This document shows, piece after piece, positions 1 through 5,565 of a stretch of 7,341 nucleotides of DNA. The position numbers and the translations under genes are program-made. The notes under the pieces are model-generated. The model saw only the letters and a list, made by a program, of their open reading frames with translations, ran no database searches and was not told the DNA's origin. The stretch's first letter is position 1. Each line of letters begins with the position of its first letter. Source of the stretch: CAIJMI01 sp964448085 (GTDB taxonomy: Bacteria; Patescibacteriota; Microgenomatia; UBA10105; UBA927); the NCBI GenBank assembly GCA_964448085.1, contig CAYUUX010000038.1, forward strand, positions 1 to 7,341, in the 5' to 3' direction.

Positions 1-606
1 TGTTCCCATCTTTGGTTCATAGATTCCAATGGATGGGTTTGGCCATTCATAGGGTGAGGTCTTATATATATGGATGGTTTTATCACCGTTTGCTTCGATT
101 TTTCCATCCACCTGCCAGTTTTTTGGTCCAATTACAGTACGTGAATCAAATGTATAGGCAACATAGTCTTCGAGTGGATCAATTGGTAATGCTACGGGGA
201 AGGTGATAGATCCAGATGGTGAGGCGGTAGAACTTGTTTTCCCTACCATTTTGGCAATAGTCACAAGGGGAAGTGTCGTAGCGAACTTTCTTGATACAGT
301 ATTAAACGATGCAGAATCACTGCTTTGTTCCCGTATGGGTGATGGGGGAATGTGGGGTTTGTCGGGAAGTTGTTCCAATACTCTCTTTTGTTGTTTATTG
401 CTGATTGTATTTTGATAATAGGAATAGCCGACAAAACCATACAGTGCTATGGCATAGAGAATAAGACCCCAAACCGCAAAACGAACGTAGTTTTTTGGTG
501 TGTTTTTTTCAGGTGATGATTGTGGGGTTTGCTCTGTTTGTGAAGGTACCACTGGTGGAGATGACACACCCGTATCGATTGTGGAAACCTGTTGGTTTTC
601 ATCCAT
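1..606 (-). CDS. Single-pass membrane-anchored protein, N-terminal part (truncated by window edge)
   Basis: Reading the reverse strand from the ATG at 606-604 gives 202 open codons that run off the left edge, so the C-terminus is missing. Residues 1-40 are polar and rich in Pro, Ser, Thr and Gln. Residues about 43-64 are one hydrophobic helix (start YVRFAVWGLILYAIALYGF), then a Lys/Gln/Pro-rich linker and, from about 134, a folded-looking segment. The order suggests a cytoplasmic tail, one membrane anchor and an extracellular domain. Residues 153-181 (GPKNW, then G168, then ANG at 172-174) faintly resemble the 'P-x-x-W ... G ... A-N-G' pattern of DUF4850-like secreted proteins; this is a weak guess. 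No in-frame start lies upstream. A GAGGT lies about 14 bases before the ATG, which is a long spacing. Plus-strand frames across this region are shorter and do not look like proteins. Function unknown. Confidence 0.8.
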   Translation of the reverse strand, partial: MDENQQVSTIDTGVSSPPVVPSQTEQTPQSSPEKNTPKNYVRFAVWGLILYAIALYGFVGYSYYQNTISNKQQKRVLEQLPDKPHIPPSPIREQSSDSASFNTVSRKFATTLPLVTIAKMVGKTSSTASPSGSITFPVALPIDPLEDYVAYTFDSRTVIGPKNWQVDGKIEANGDKTIHIYKTSPYEWPNPSIGIYEPKMGT

Positions 607-687
607 ATCGATATAAGTATACCTCGTTATGTGATATTTAGCATGATATAAGAGAAAAACTCCATTTTCGGTTTTTATTGATCTATT

Positions 688-715
688 TCTATATATTTTA
701 AGCATATTGTTTCAA
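688..715 (-). promoter_or_regulatory. Candidate promoter for the leftward membrane-protein gene
   Basis: On the reverse strand TTGAAA (715-710) is followed after 16 bases by TATAGA (693-688), a reasonable sigma-70-like pair. It would start transcription near 681 and leave a leader of about 75 bases before the ATG at 606. The region is AT-rich, so chance matches are likely. The -35 overlaps the inverted repeat at 704-718 and the -35 of the rightward promoter. Confidence 0.35.
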
Positions 716-718
716 TAT
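704..718. repeat. Inverted repeat ATATTG-TTT-CAATAT, possible operator
   Basis: A perfect 6-base inverted repeat with a 3-base spacer lies in the divergent intergenic region. It covers the candidate -35 boxes of both the leftward gene and the rightward polymerase cassette. Its size and place fit a dimeric repressor site. The sequence does not match a LexA box that I can name, and a 6-base palindrome in AT-rich DNA can arise by chance. Confidence 0.4.
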
Positions 719-735
719 CTTTTCGGTTATATTAT
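707..735 (+). promoter_or_regulatory. Candidate promoter of the Y-family polymerase cassette, possibly giving a leaderless mRNA
   Basis: TTGTTT (707-712), a 17-base spacer and TATTAT (730-735) make a good sigma-70-like promoter. The expected start point, about 7 bases after the -10, falls at about 742, which is the A of the first gene's ATG. The transcript would therefore be leaderless or nearly so, which agrees with the lack of a Shine-Dalgarno sequence there. The inverted repeat at 704-718 covers the -35. Confidence 0.5.
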
Positions 736-741
736 GGATAT

Positions 742-987
742 ATGGCTGAAATAATCAACGAATCTGTCTGTGTTGCTACTGAAATAAAGAAAACAGCTGT
801 CGTTCCGGCATATATGGTGTGGCGTCGAAAAATATACACATTTGGGGAATGTTCCATGCATTATTGTATTTCCGAAGGGAATATTTGTTGTCACATATTC
901 TATATGGTCTGTAAGGAAGCATGCATGCAAATAGCACTCAATACCAAAACGTTACGATGGATGTTGCAAAGCATTGAACCAATATGA
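742..987 (+). CDS. Small Cys-rich protein, DUF6504-like, coupled to the Y-family polymerase
   Basis: An 81-residue protein with seven cysteines (10, 37, 42, 49, 50, 57, 61). The visible pattern is P22, then W27-R-R-K-x-Y32, a central turn, and FYMVCKEACMQIAL (53-66) leading to LRW (71-73) and LQSI. This resembles DUF6504-type small beta proteins (W-R-x-x-x-Y near the start, a late strand ending in a conserved Trp), which are often encoded beside DinB/ImuB polymerases. I propose that link from memory of the pattern; it is not a search result. Its stop overlaps the next start as ATGA, so the two are probably translationally coupled. There is no clear Shine-Dalgarno, and the ATG sits at the predicted transcription start. 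The ATG at 734 is not usable because its frame stops within a few codons. The role is unknown, probably accessory to the polymerase. The cysteine spacing might bind metal, which is speculative. Confidence 0.72.
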   Translation: MAEIINESVCVATEIKKTAVVPAYMVWRRKIYTFGECSMHYCISEGNICCHIFYMVCKEACMQIALNTKTLRWMLQSIEPI

Positions 988-2255
988 AAGATCAATTTAC
1001 TTCATCGTCACCAACAGTGTTGTATATAGACATTAATTCATGTTTTGCAACCATTGAACAGCAGGCGCGGCCAGCGTTTCGTCATAAACCTTTAGTAGTG
1101 GCAGCATATGCTACGGGTAATGGTTGTATTCTGGCTTCATCATATGAAGCGAAAGCGTATGGGATAACGACGGGCATGCATGTATCGGAGGCCATACGAC
1201 GATGTCCATCAGTTTTGATAACGATACCAGACCCAGAAAAATATAGATTTGTGAATAAGCAATTAACACGTCTTTTGTTGGAGTATTCTCCTTGCGTACA
1301 GGTTCAATCGATTGATGAAATGATTGTGCGAATGGAACATACTCCATATTTAGCGCCGTATGACTCTACGCCCAAATTAGTTGCGAAACGAATGTTTCAA
1401 TTAGGAAGGGAGATAAAGCAACGGATTAAAGAAAAAATAGGTGAATATATTACGGTGTCCGTAGGAATTGCCCCCAATGCGTTTTTAGCAAAAACCGCTT
1501 CAAATTGGAAAAAGCCTGACGGGTTAGAAATGATTACAGGAGAAAACGTTGTGGAAATTTTTTACTCTATGAAACTAACAGATTTATGTGGCATCAAAGA
1601 GGGGAATGCGACAAGATTACGTACGAATGGTATTGCAAGTCCATTGGATATGTATGGAGCAACGCCAGAAAGATTGGAATGTGCATTCCGATCCGTTATG
1701 GGAAGATATTGGTGGTATTGGATGCATGGATATGAAATGGGTACGCTTTATACTCCTAAGGAACATGAACAACAGAAAAGTTATAATCAGTCCAGTTCTT
1801 TGCGTTGCCCAACAAAACCGTTGGACTTGCCAAGTTTACAGGTACTCTATCAGCTTATTGCCAAAATGGCGTTGAGACTGCGAAATGATGGAAAGTGTGG
1901 AAGGAAGATTTGGGTAGGATACAGTTTTTCTGACAGGACGTTCTGGCATAGGCATATGACATGTAAACATCCCGTATACGCAACAGAGGATATCTACGGT
2001 TTTGAAAAAATTCTTATTCAAGAAGCTCCCAAAAAAGGTATTCATACTATTTTTGTCGGAATACAAGATATCGTATCCACTCTGTATGCACAACAGACAT
2101 TAGACGAATATGAAATAAAAAAACAGCAGCGTACGCAAGCAATAGATACCATATGCGAGAAGTTCGGAAGCAATAGCATCACTTCAGCAATCGCACTACA
2201 ACCAACGCAGCGTATCGTAGACAGAATAGCATTCGGGAAACGTGGCTTTGATTGA
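984..2255 (+). CDS. dinB: Y-family translesion DNA polymerase (DinB/Pol IV-like)
   Basis: A 423-residue Y-family polymerase that would copy past damaged template bases in the cytoplasm. The palm/finger part opens with YIDINSCF (14-21): D16 is the first metal ligand and F21 sits at the steric-gate position that excludes ribonucleotides. N18 replaces the DinB Asp, as in UmuC-type enzymes. SSYEAKAYGI (52-61) is the conserved finger motif, and SIDE (109-112) supplies D111 and E112. A helix-hairpin-helix thumb follows (LCGIKEGNATRL, about 201-212), then a little-finger domain to the end. QQTLDEY (370-376) sits where related proteins carry a QL-x-LF-type clamp-binding motif, so it may be a degenerate one. 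There is no zinc-finger tail. The start overlaps the upstream small gene by 4 bases. All catalytic residues are present, so it should be active. DinB versus UmuC/ImuB class cannot be settled by eye. Confidence 0.93.
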   Translation: MKDQFTSSSPTVLYIDINSCFATIEQQARPAFRHKPLVVAAYATGNGCILASSYEAKAYGITTGMHVSEAIRRCPSVLITIPDPEKYRFVNKQLTRLLLEYSPCVQVQSIDEMIVRMEHTPYLAPYDSTPKLVAKRMFQLGREIKQRIKEKIGEYITVSVGIAPNAFLAKTASNWKKPDGLEMITGENVVEIFYSMKLTDLCGIKEGNATRLRTNGIASPLDMYGATPERLECAFRSVMGRYWWYWMHGYEMGTLYTPKEHEQQKSYNQSSSLRCPTKPLDLPSLQVLYQLIAKMALRLRNDGKCGRKIWVGYSFSDRTFWHRHMTCKHPVYATEDIYGFEKILIQEAPKKGIHTIFVGIQDIVSTLYAQQTLDEYEIKKQQRTQAIDTICEKFGSNSITSAIALQPTQRIVDRIAFGKRGFD

Positions 2256-2280
2256 CGAGCTTCAAAGGACATGATACCCT
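2252..2280 (+). promoter_or_regulatory. Candidate promoter of the metK operon
   Basis: TTGACG (2252-2257) overlaps the dinB stop codon. Seventeen bases later comes TACCCT (2275-2280), a poor -10. The predicted start near 2287 coincides with the first base-paired part of the riboswitch, which is what makes this candidate attractive. The weak -10 keeps confidence low. Read-through from dinB is the alternative, as no terminator is visible between them. Confidence 0.35.
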
Positions 2281-2285
2281 TTGTG

Positions 2286-2397
2286 ATAAATCAAGAGAGA
2301 TGGGAGAGAGCTCACTCGATACCCATCCGACAACCGATTCAAAAGTGAACACGGTGCCACAATGAGTCCCCTTTTGGGTAACAAGAGGGGAATGATT
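2286..2397 (+). promoter_or_regulatory. SAM-I (S-box) riboswitch aptamer upstream of metK
   Basis: The hallmarks of an S-box leader are present in order. P1 is AATCA (2289-2293) with TGATT (2393-2397), continuing into the signature ATCAAGAGAG. P2a is ATGGG (2300-2304) with CCCAT (2322-2326). P2b is GAG (2306-2308) with CTC (2315-2317), with an internal loop between them where the family has its kink-turn. P3 is ACCG (2333-2336) with CGGT (2352-2355), capped by TTCA/TGAA. P4 is CCCCTTTTG (2368-2376) with CAAGAGGGG (2382-2390) around GGTAA. The P2 loop CTCA (2311-2314) pairs with TGAG (2363-2366) in J3/4, which is the diagnostic pseudoknot. Pocket bases are kept in ATCAAGAG, ACAACC and GGTGCC. 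One oddity is GACAACC instead of GGCAACC, which leaves an A-C mismatch (2330/2357) in lower P3. P4 inside P1 favours SAM-I over SAM-IV. Its place directly before SAM synthetase fits feedback control. Confidence 0.9.
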
Positions 2398-2446
2398 CGC
2401 CCCAAAAAAGGGAAAAATTCTTTTTTTGCGGGTGGTCAAGAAAGGA
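2387..2446 (+). promoter_or_regulatory. Riboswitch expression platform with competing hairpins and the metK ribosome binding site
   Basis: Several mutually exclusive pairings are visible. (a) GGGGAA (2387-2392) with TTC-G-CCC (2396-2402) uses the 3' strands of P4 and P1, so it competes with the aptamer. (b) CAAAAAAGGGA (2403-2413) pairs over 11 positions, two of them G-U, with TTCTTTTTTTG (2418-2428). (c) CTTTTTT (2420-2426) can instead pair with AAGAAAG (2438-2444) and cover the Shine-Dalgarno AAAGGA (2441-2446). The run of seven T at 2421-2427 could also serve a weak terminator, but no strong GC stem sits directly before it. Sequestration of the ribosome site, pairing (c), looks at least as likely as transcription attenuation. 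The switching route is not settled by eye. Confidence 0.5.
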
Positions 2447-2452
2447 TACTGT

Positions 2453-3559
2453 ATGACCACCTTTTTTACTTCGGAATCCGTATGTTCGGGGCATCCTGAT
2501 AAAATCTGCGATCAAATATCGGATGCAATTTTGGATGGAGCTATCAAAAAAGATCGGTATACGCGTGTAGCGGTTGAAACGCTTGTGACAAAAAATAGAA
2601 TTGTGTGCGCTGGCGAAGTAACATGCAGTATAAAGCTTGATTATGCTGCCATCATCCGAAAAACGATAAAACGATTGGGATATACGAAAACCGTATATCA
2701 ATTTACCAACAACTCACCTATTTCCCTCTACATTCATGAACAATCTCCTGATATTGCAAAGGGTGTTGATGATGGAGGTGCTGGTGATCAAGGGATGATG
2801 TTTGGATATGCATGTGACGAGACAAAAAGCATGATGCCAACACCCATTTTTCTTGCTCATCGTCTGGCTGAAGCTATGGATACTGCGCGAATGACAAAAA
2901 GGCTTCCCTATTTACGGCCCGACGGTAAAGTGGAGGTCAAAGTGCGATACGAAAACGGAAAGGCAAAAAGCGTGGAAACGGTTGTACTGGCAGTACCGCA
3001 TGAATCGGGCAAAAAAAGTCAGGAGGTAAAAGACAACCTAGTGTATAGCGTAATACGTCCGGTTCTTCAAACGTATGGATACCAGACGCCCTCCGTTAAG
3101 AATATTGTTGTTAATGGCACGGGTGTATGGGAAATCGGCGGTCCCGCTTCAGACACTGGCGTTACCGGTCGAAAGATAATCGTTGATACGTATGGCTCAT
3201 TTGCTCGTCATGGGGGTGGATGTTTTTCCGGAAAGGATCCAACCAAGGTGGACCGAAGTGCCGCATACGCATGTCGGTATATAGCAAAACAAATCATAGC
3301 AAACAAACTTGCAAAACGTGCTGAAGTTCGCGTTGCGTACGTCATTGGACAGAAAAATCCACTTGATGTTGGGGTCGAATGTTTTGGAACAGAGCTAAAA
3401 TCGACGTCTGTAATTTTATCTTTTGTAAAAACATTCATGGATTTGTCCGTTCAGGGAATAATACAAACCCTTAATTTAAGACAGCCGATCTATGAGAAAA
3501 CGGCAGCATATGGACATTTTGGGAGAGATGGATTCCCATGGGAAGCGGTGTTAGAATAA
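2453..3559 (+). CDS. metK: S-adenosylmethionine synthetase (methionine adenosyltransferase)
   Basis: Makes S-adenosylmethionine from methionine and ATP, releasing phosphate and diphosphate; a cytoplasmic, normally homotetrameric enzyme needing magnesium and potassium. At 368 residues it is slightly shorter than the usual 380-400. Visible signatures: TSESVCSGHPDKICDQ (6-21) with H14 and D16 at the positions of the ATP/methionine site; VET near residue 40, where the family has its cation-binding Glu; GAGDQGMMFGYACDET beginning near 109, with D112; IGGPASDTGVTGRKII in the middle; and the phosphate-binding loop GGGCFSGKDPTKVDRS with K261 and D262. I chose ATG 2453 because AAAGGA stands 6 bases upstream and the family starts a few residues before TSES. 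A TTG at 2426 would extend the frame into the riboswitch platform. First gene of a six-gene run, 4 bases before rarA, and under the SAM riboswitch. Confidence 0.97.
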   Translation: MTTFFTSESVCSGHPDKICDQISDAILDGAIKKDRYTRVAVETLVTKNRIVCAGEVTCSIKLDYAAIIRKTIKRLGYTKTVYQFTNNSPISLYIHEQSPDIAKGVDDGGAGDQGMMFGYACDETKSMMPTPIFLAHRLAEAMDTARMTKRLPYLRPDGKVEVKVRYENGKAKSVETVVLAVPHESGKKSQEVKDNLVYSVIRPVLQTYGYQTPSVKNIVVNGTGVWEIGGPASDTGVTGRKIIVDTYGSFARHGGGCFSGKDPTKVDRSAAYACRYIAKQIIANKLAKRAEVRVAYVIGQKNPLDVGVECFGTELKSTSVILSFVKTFMDLSVQGIIQTLNLRQPIYEKTAAYGHFGRDGFPWEAVLE

Positions 3560-3563
3560 CAGC

Positions 3564-4754
3564 GTGAAGACACAAAGAGATGATCGTCTGGAACCACTCG
3601 CGCAACTACTTCGCCCAAAAATACTTGACGAGGTAATAGGTCAGGAACACCTTGTGGGGAAGACAGGAATTCTTCGAAAGATGCTCTCTTCAAGTTTCAT
3701 CCCGTCCATGATTTTTTGGGGTCCTCCCGGATGTGGAAAAACGACGCTTGCAGAGCTCGTTAGCGTTTTAACACAGGCAGTGTTCGTATCAAAATCCGCA
3801 GTTACGACAAACCTTGCTGACATCCGTGCCGTGATTAAAGAGGCAGCATACCGGTTAGAGACATCCAAGCAACGAACCATACTCTTCATTGACGAAATTC
3901 ATCGGTTTAATAAAGCGCAACAAGATGCGCTTCTTCCTCATGTGGAAAAGGGAACGGTGATTTTTATCGGTGCAACGACAGAGAATCCGTCATTTGAAGT
4001 CATATCACCCCTTCTTTCGCGGTGTCGGGTACTGGTACTTAAGGAATTAAGCATGGAGGAGTTACGTGCAATATTGCATCGGGGTCTGAAGTATCTGCAC
4101 AGAAAAATATCAAACGAGGCAGAAGAATTGCTTCTCGGGTTTTCCAATGGTGACGCAAGACAATTGCTGACAATTTTGGAAATAGCGGATAAGCTGCACA
4201 AAGGAACAAAGGCCATTGACCAAAACGAAATAGAGGAAGCGGCACAGCGCAAAATGCTCCAGTACGATAGGGTTGGCGATGAGCATTACAACACGATAAG
4301 CGCGTTTATTAAAAGCATGCGAGCATCCGATACCGATGCGGCTTTATATTATCTCGCCCGCATGGTTGATGCCGGTGAGGATCCCCTGTTTATTGCACGG
4401 CGCATGGTAGTCTTTGCTTCGGAGGATATCGGTATGGCCCAACCAACAGCGCTTGTTGTTGCAAATGAAGTATTTAGAGCGTGTGAAACGATAGGTTTTC
4501 CGGAATGTCAGGAAAACCTTGCGCATGGCGTTGTTTATCTGTGCAAGGCTCCGAAAAATCGTGAAGCATATGACGCATACATGGCGGCACTAGGCGATGT
4601 TAAACAATACGGTAACCTTCCCATACCCATGAATATCAGAAATGCCCCAACAAAGCTTATGAAGGAGCTTGGGTATGGGAAAGGGTATGAAAAATATTCC
4701 AAAGAAAGTTTTCTTCCTGACAAAGTAAAAGGGAAACGGTATTATCGTTCATAA
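3564..4754 (+). CDS. rarA: Replication-associated recombination protein A (RarA/MgsA family AAA+ ATPase)
   Basis: A 396-residue clamp-loader-like ATPase of the RarA/MgsA/WRNIP1 family, which acts at stalled replication forks and on single-strand-binding-protein-coated DNA ends. Residues 11-52 carry the family opening (PLAQLLRPK, then DEVIGQEHL, then PSMIFWGPPG). Walker A is GPPGCGKTT (53-61) with K59. Walker B is LFIDEIHRFNKAQQDALLPHVE (107-128, D110-E111). Sensor 1 is GATTENPSFEV (136-146). The likely arginine finger is R153 in LLSRCR, and sensor 2 is GDAR (196-199). The C-terminal tetramerisation part starts about 234 (YDRVGDEHY) with DAALYYLARM and SEDIGMA, and ends in NAPTKLMKELGYGKGY (360-375) and KGKRYY. 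It is somewhat shorter than the E. coli protein (447). The start is GTG, without a Shine-Dalgarno, 4 bases after the metK stop, so coupled translation is likely. The first in-frame ATG (residue 40) would delete conserved residues. Confidence 0.96.
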   Translation: MKTQRDDRLEPLAQLLRPKILDEVIGQEHLVGKTGILRKMLSSSFIPSMIFWGPPGCGKTTLAELVSVLTQAVFVSKSAVTTNLADIRAVIKEAAYRLETSKQRTILFIDEIHRFNKAQQDALLPHVEKGTVIFIGATTENPSFEVISPLLSRCRVLVLKELSMEELRAILHRGLKYLHRKISNEAEELLLGFSNGDARQLLTILEIADKLHKGTKAIDQNEIEEAAQRKMLQYDRVGDEHYNTISAFIKSMRASDTDAALYYLARMVDAGEDPLFIARRMVVFASEDIGMAQPTALVVANEVFRACETIGFPECQENLAHGVVYLCKAPKNREAYDAYMAALGDVKQYGNLPIPMNIRNAPTKLMKELGYGKGYEKYSKESFLPDKVKGKRYYRS

Positions 4755-4759
4755 GACAT

Positions 4760-5191
4760 ATGCAAACGGAATTATCAGCAGGCGCGGTTATTTGCAGAAA
4801 AGACCCAAATTCCTGGGAGGTATTAGTTATACGAGATATGAAAGGCAATTTAACCTTTCCCAAAGGTTTAATAGAAAAAGGTGAGTCGGCAGTTGACACG
4901 GCTGTGAGGGAAGCACATGAGGAAACGGGCATAGAAAACATTTTCCTAAAAGATACGCTACCGAATGTTCGGTATATCTATAAGCGTGGTGGTACTGTGA
5001 TTCATAAAACAGTACGGTATTTTCTTTTCACCTATGAAGGAAAAGAAAGTCTTCGTCCGCAACAGGAAGAAGGAATATCGGAGGTACTTTGGGTTCCATT
5101 ATCAGCAGCGATCAATAGTATTGGTTACCCGAAATCAAATACAAAACTTCTCACTGAGTCTATCAAGATTCTCCACACATATGATCATTGA
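4760..5191 (+). CDS. NUDIX hydrolase
   Basis: A 143-residue NUDIX-fold pyrophosphohydrolase. Such enzymes cleave nucleoside diphosphates linked to another group. The box is perfect: G36, E42, R50-E51, E54-E55, G57-I58, matching G-x5-E-x7-R-E-U-x-E-E-x-G-U, where the glutamates bind the metal. The N-terminal strand SAGAVICRK (6-14) and FPKG (33-36) just before the box resemble the Ap4A/diadenosine polyphosphate hydrolase-like branch, but substrate cannot be read from sequence alone. The fold is complete, with the final strand LWVPL followed by the C-terminal helix. It begins 5 bases after rarA without a clear Shine-Dalgarno, and its last 11 bases overlap the metallopeptidase gene. Within this operon a role in removing damaged nucleotides or signalling dinucleotides is plausible, as inference only. 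Confidence 0.95.
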   Translation: MQTELSAGAVICRKDPNSWEVLVIRDMKGNLTFPKGLIEKGESAVDTAVREAHEETGIENIFLKDTLPNVRYIYKRGGTVIHKTVRYFLFTYEGKESLRPQQEEGISEVLWVPLSAAINSIGYPKSNTKLLTESIKILHTYDH

Positions 5192-5564
5192 ACGCGCACC
5201 CGATATTGATCGCTTGGTTCGATTAGTTGTGAAGTATGTACCGTTTGACTATGTTGATTGTAGACGTATCGTGTGCATGCGAAGCAAACAGGCAACAAGC
5301 AGGGCAAGAGCAAGAATCTGGAGTTTTCCAAAAATCTGGCAAATGGCGCTCGATAAGCCCGCATATTACATCATTGAAGTCTTATCACAGCACTTTGATC
5401 ATCTTTCCACTGATGATAAGACCCGTGTTGTAATTCACGAACTGATGCATATACCGAAAAATTTTTCTGGAGCACTTGTCCCGCACAGGGGAATTCATAA
5501 ACGTATCGATGCAAGAACCGTAGAAAAACTGTTTACGATATACAGGAACAACACTAAACAATAA
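5181..5564 (+). CDS. Putative metallopeptidase, phage-metallopeptidase type (HELMH)
   Basis: A 127-residue protein with a gluzincin-like HELMH site (86-90): H86 and H90 would bind zinc and E87 would be the catalytic base. IPKNFSGAL follows, then H102 and H106 as candidate third ligands. The context I-x-H-E-L-x-H-I-P-x-x-F-S-G-x-L-x-x-H is what I know from the 'putative phage metallopeptidase' family (PF18894-like). An N-terminal helix, a VCMRSKQATSRARARIW strand region (31-47) and YYIIEVLSQHFDHL (62-75) complete the domain. There is no signal peptide or membrane segment, so it should be cytoplasmic. I chose ATG 5181, 11 bases inside the NUDIX gene; a longer reading from 5034 would add 49 residues that are a shadow of the NUDIX frame. 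There is no Shine-Dalgarno, so coupling is likely. It ends one base before the holA-like gene. Substrate unknown. Confidence 0.88.
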   Translation: MIIERAPDIDRLVRLVVKYVPFDYVDCRRIVCMRSKQATSRARARIWSFPKIWQMALDKPAYYIIEVLSQHFDHLSTDDKTRVVIHELMHIPKNFSGALVPHRGIHKRIDARTVEKLFTIYRNNTKQ

Positions 5565-5565
5565 T

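Noticed and set aside
12..415. Two plus-strand open frames at the left end
   Set aside because: They lie opposite the continuous minus-strand frame, which has a start, a transmembrane helix and a sensible composition; the plus frames have none of these.
605..614. Palindrome ATATCGATAT at the leftward start codon as an operator
   Set aside because: It is a short self-complementary run in AT-rich DNA over a start codon, with no second copy nearby.
2263..2283. Hairpin CAAAGG / CCTTTG as a dinB terminator
   Set aside because: The stem is only six pairs with a 9-base loop and is followed by TGATAAATC, not a U-run; it also overlaps the candidate metK promoter.
2426..2452. TTG at 2426 as the metK start, adding nine residues
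   Set aside because: It lies in the riboswitch expression platform and has no ribosome site, whereas ATG 2453 has AAAGGA at good spacing and matches the family's N-terminus.
2339..2701. 120-residue minus-strand open frame across the riboswitch and the start of metK
   Set aside because: It is antisense to two strongly supported features, shows no recognisable domain, and is one of many shadow frames.
5034..5180. Longer start for the metallopeptidase at 5034
   Set aside because: The extra 49 residues lie entirely within the NUDIX gene in another frame and look like shadow translation; the family-like sequence begins at about 5181.
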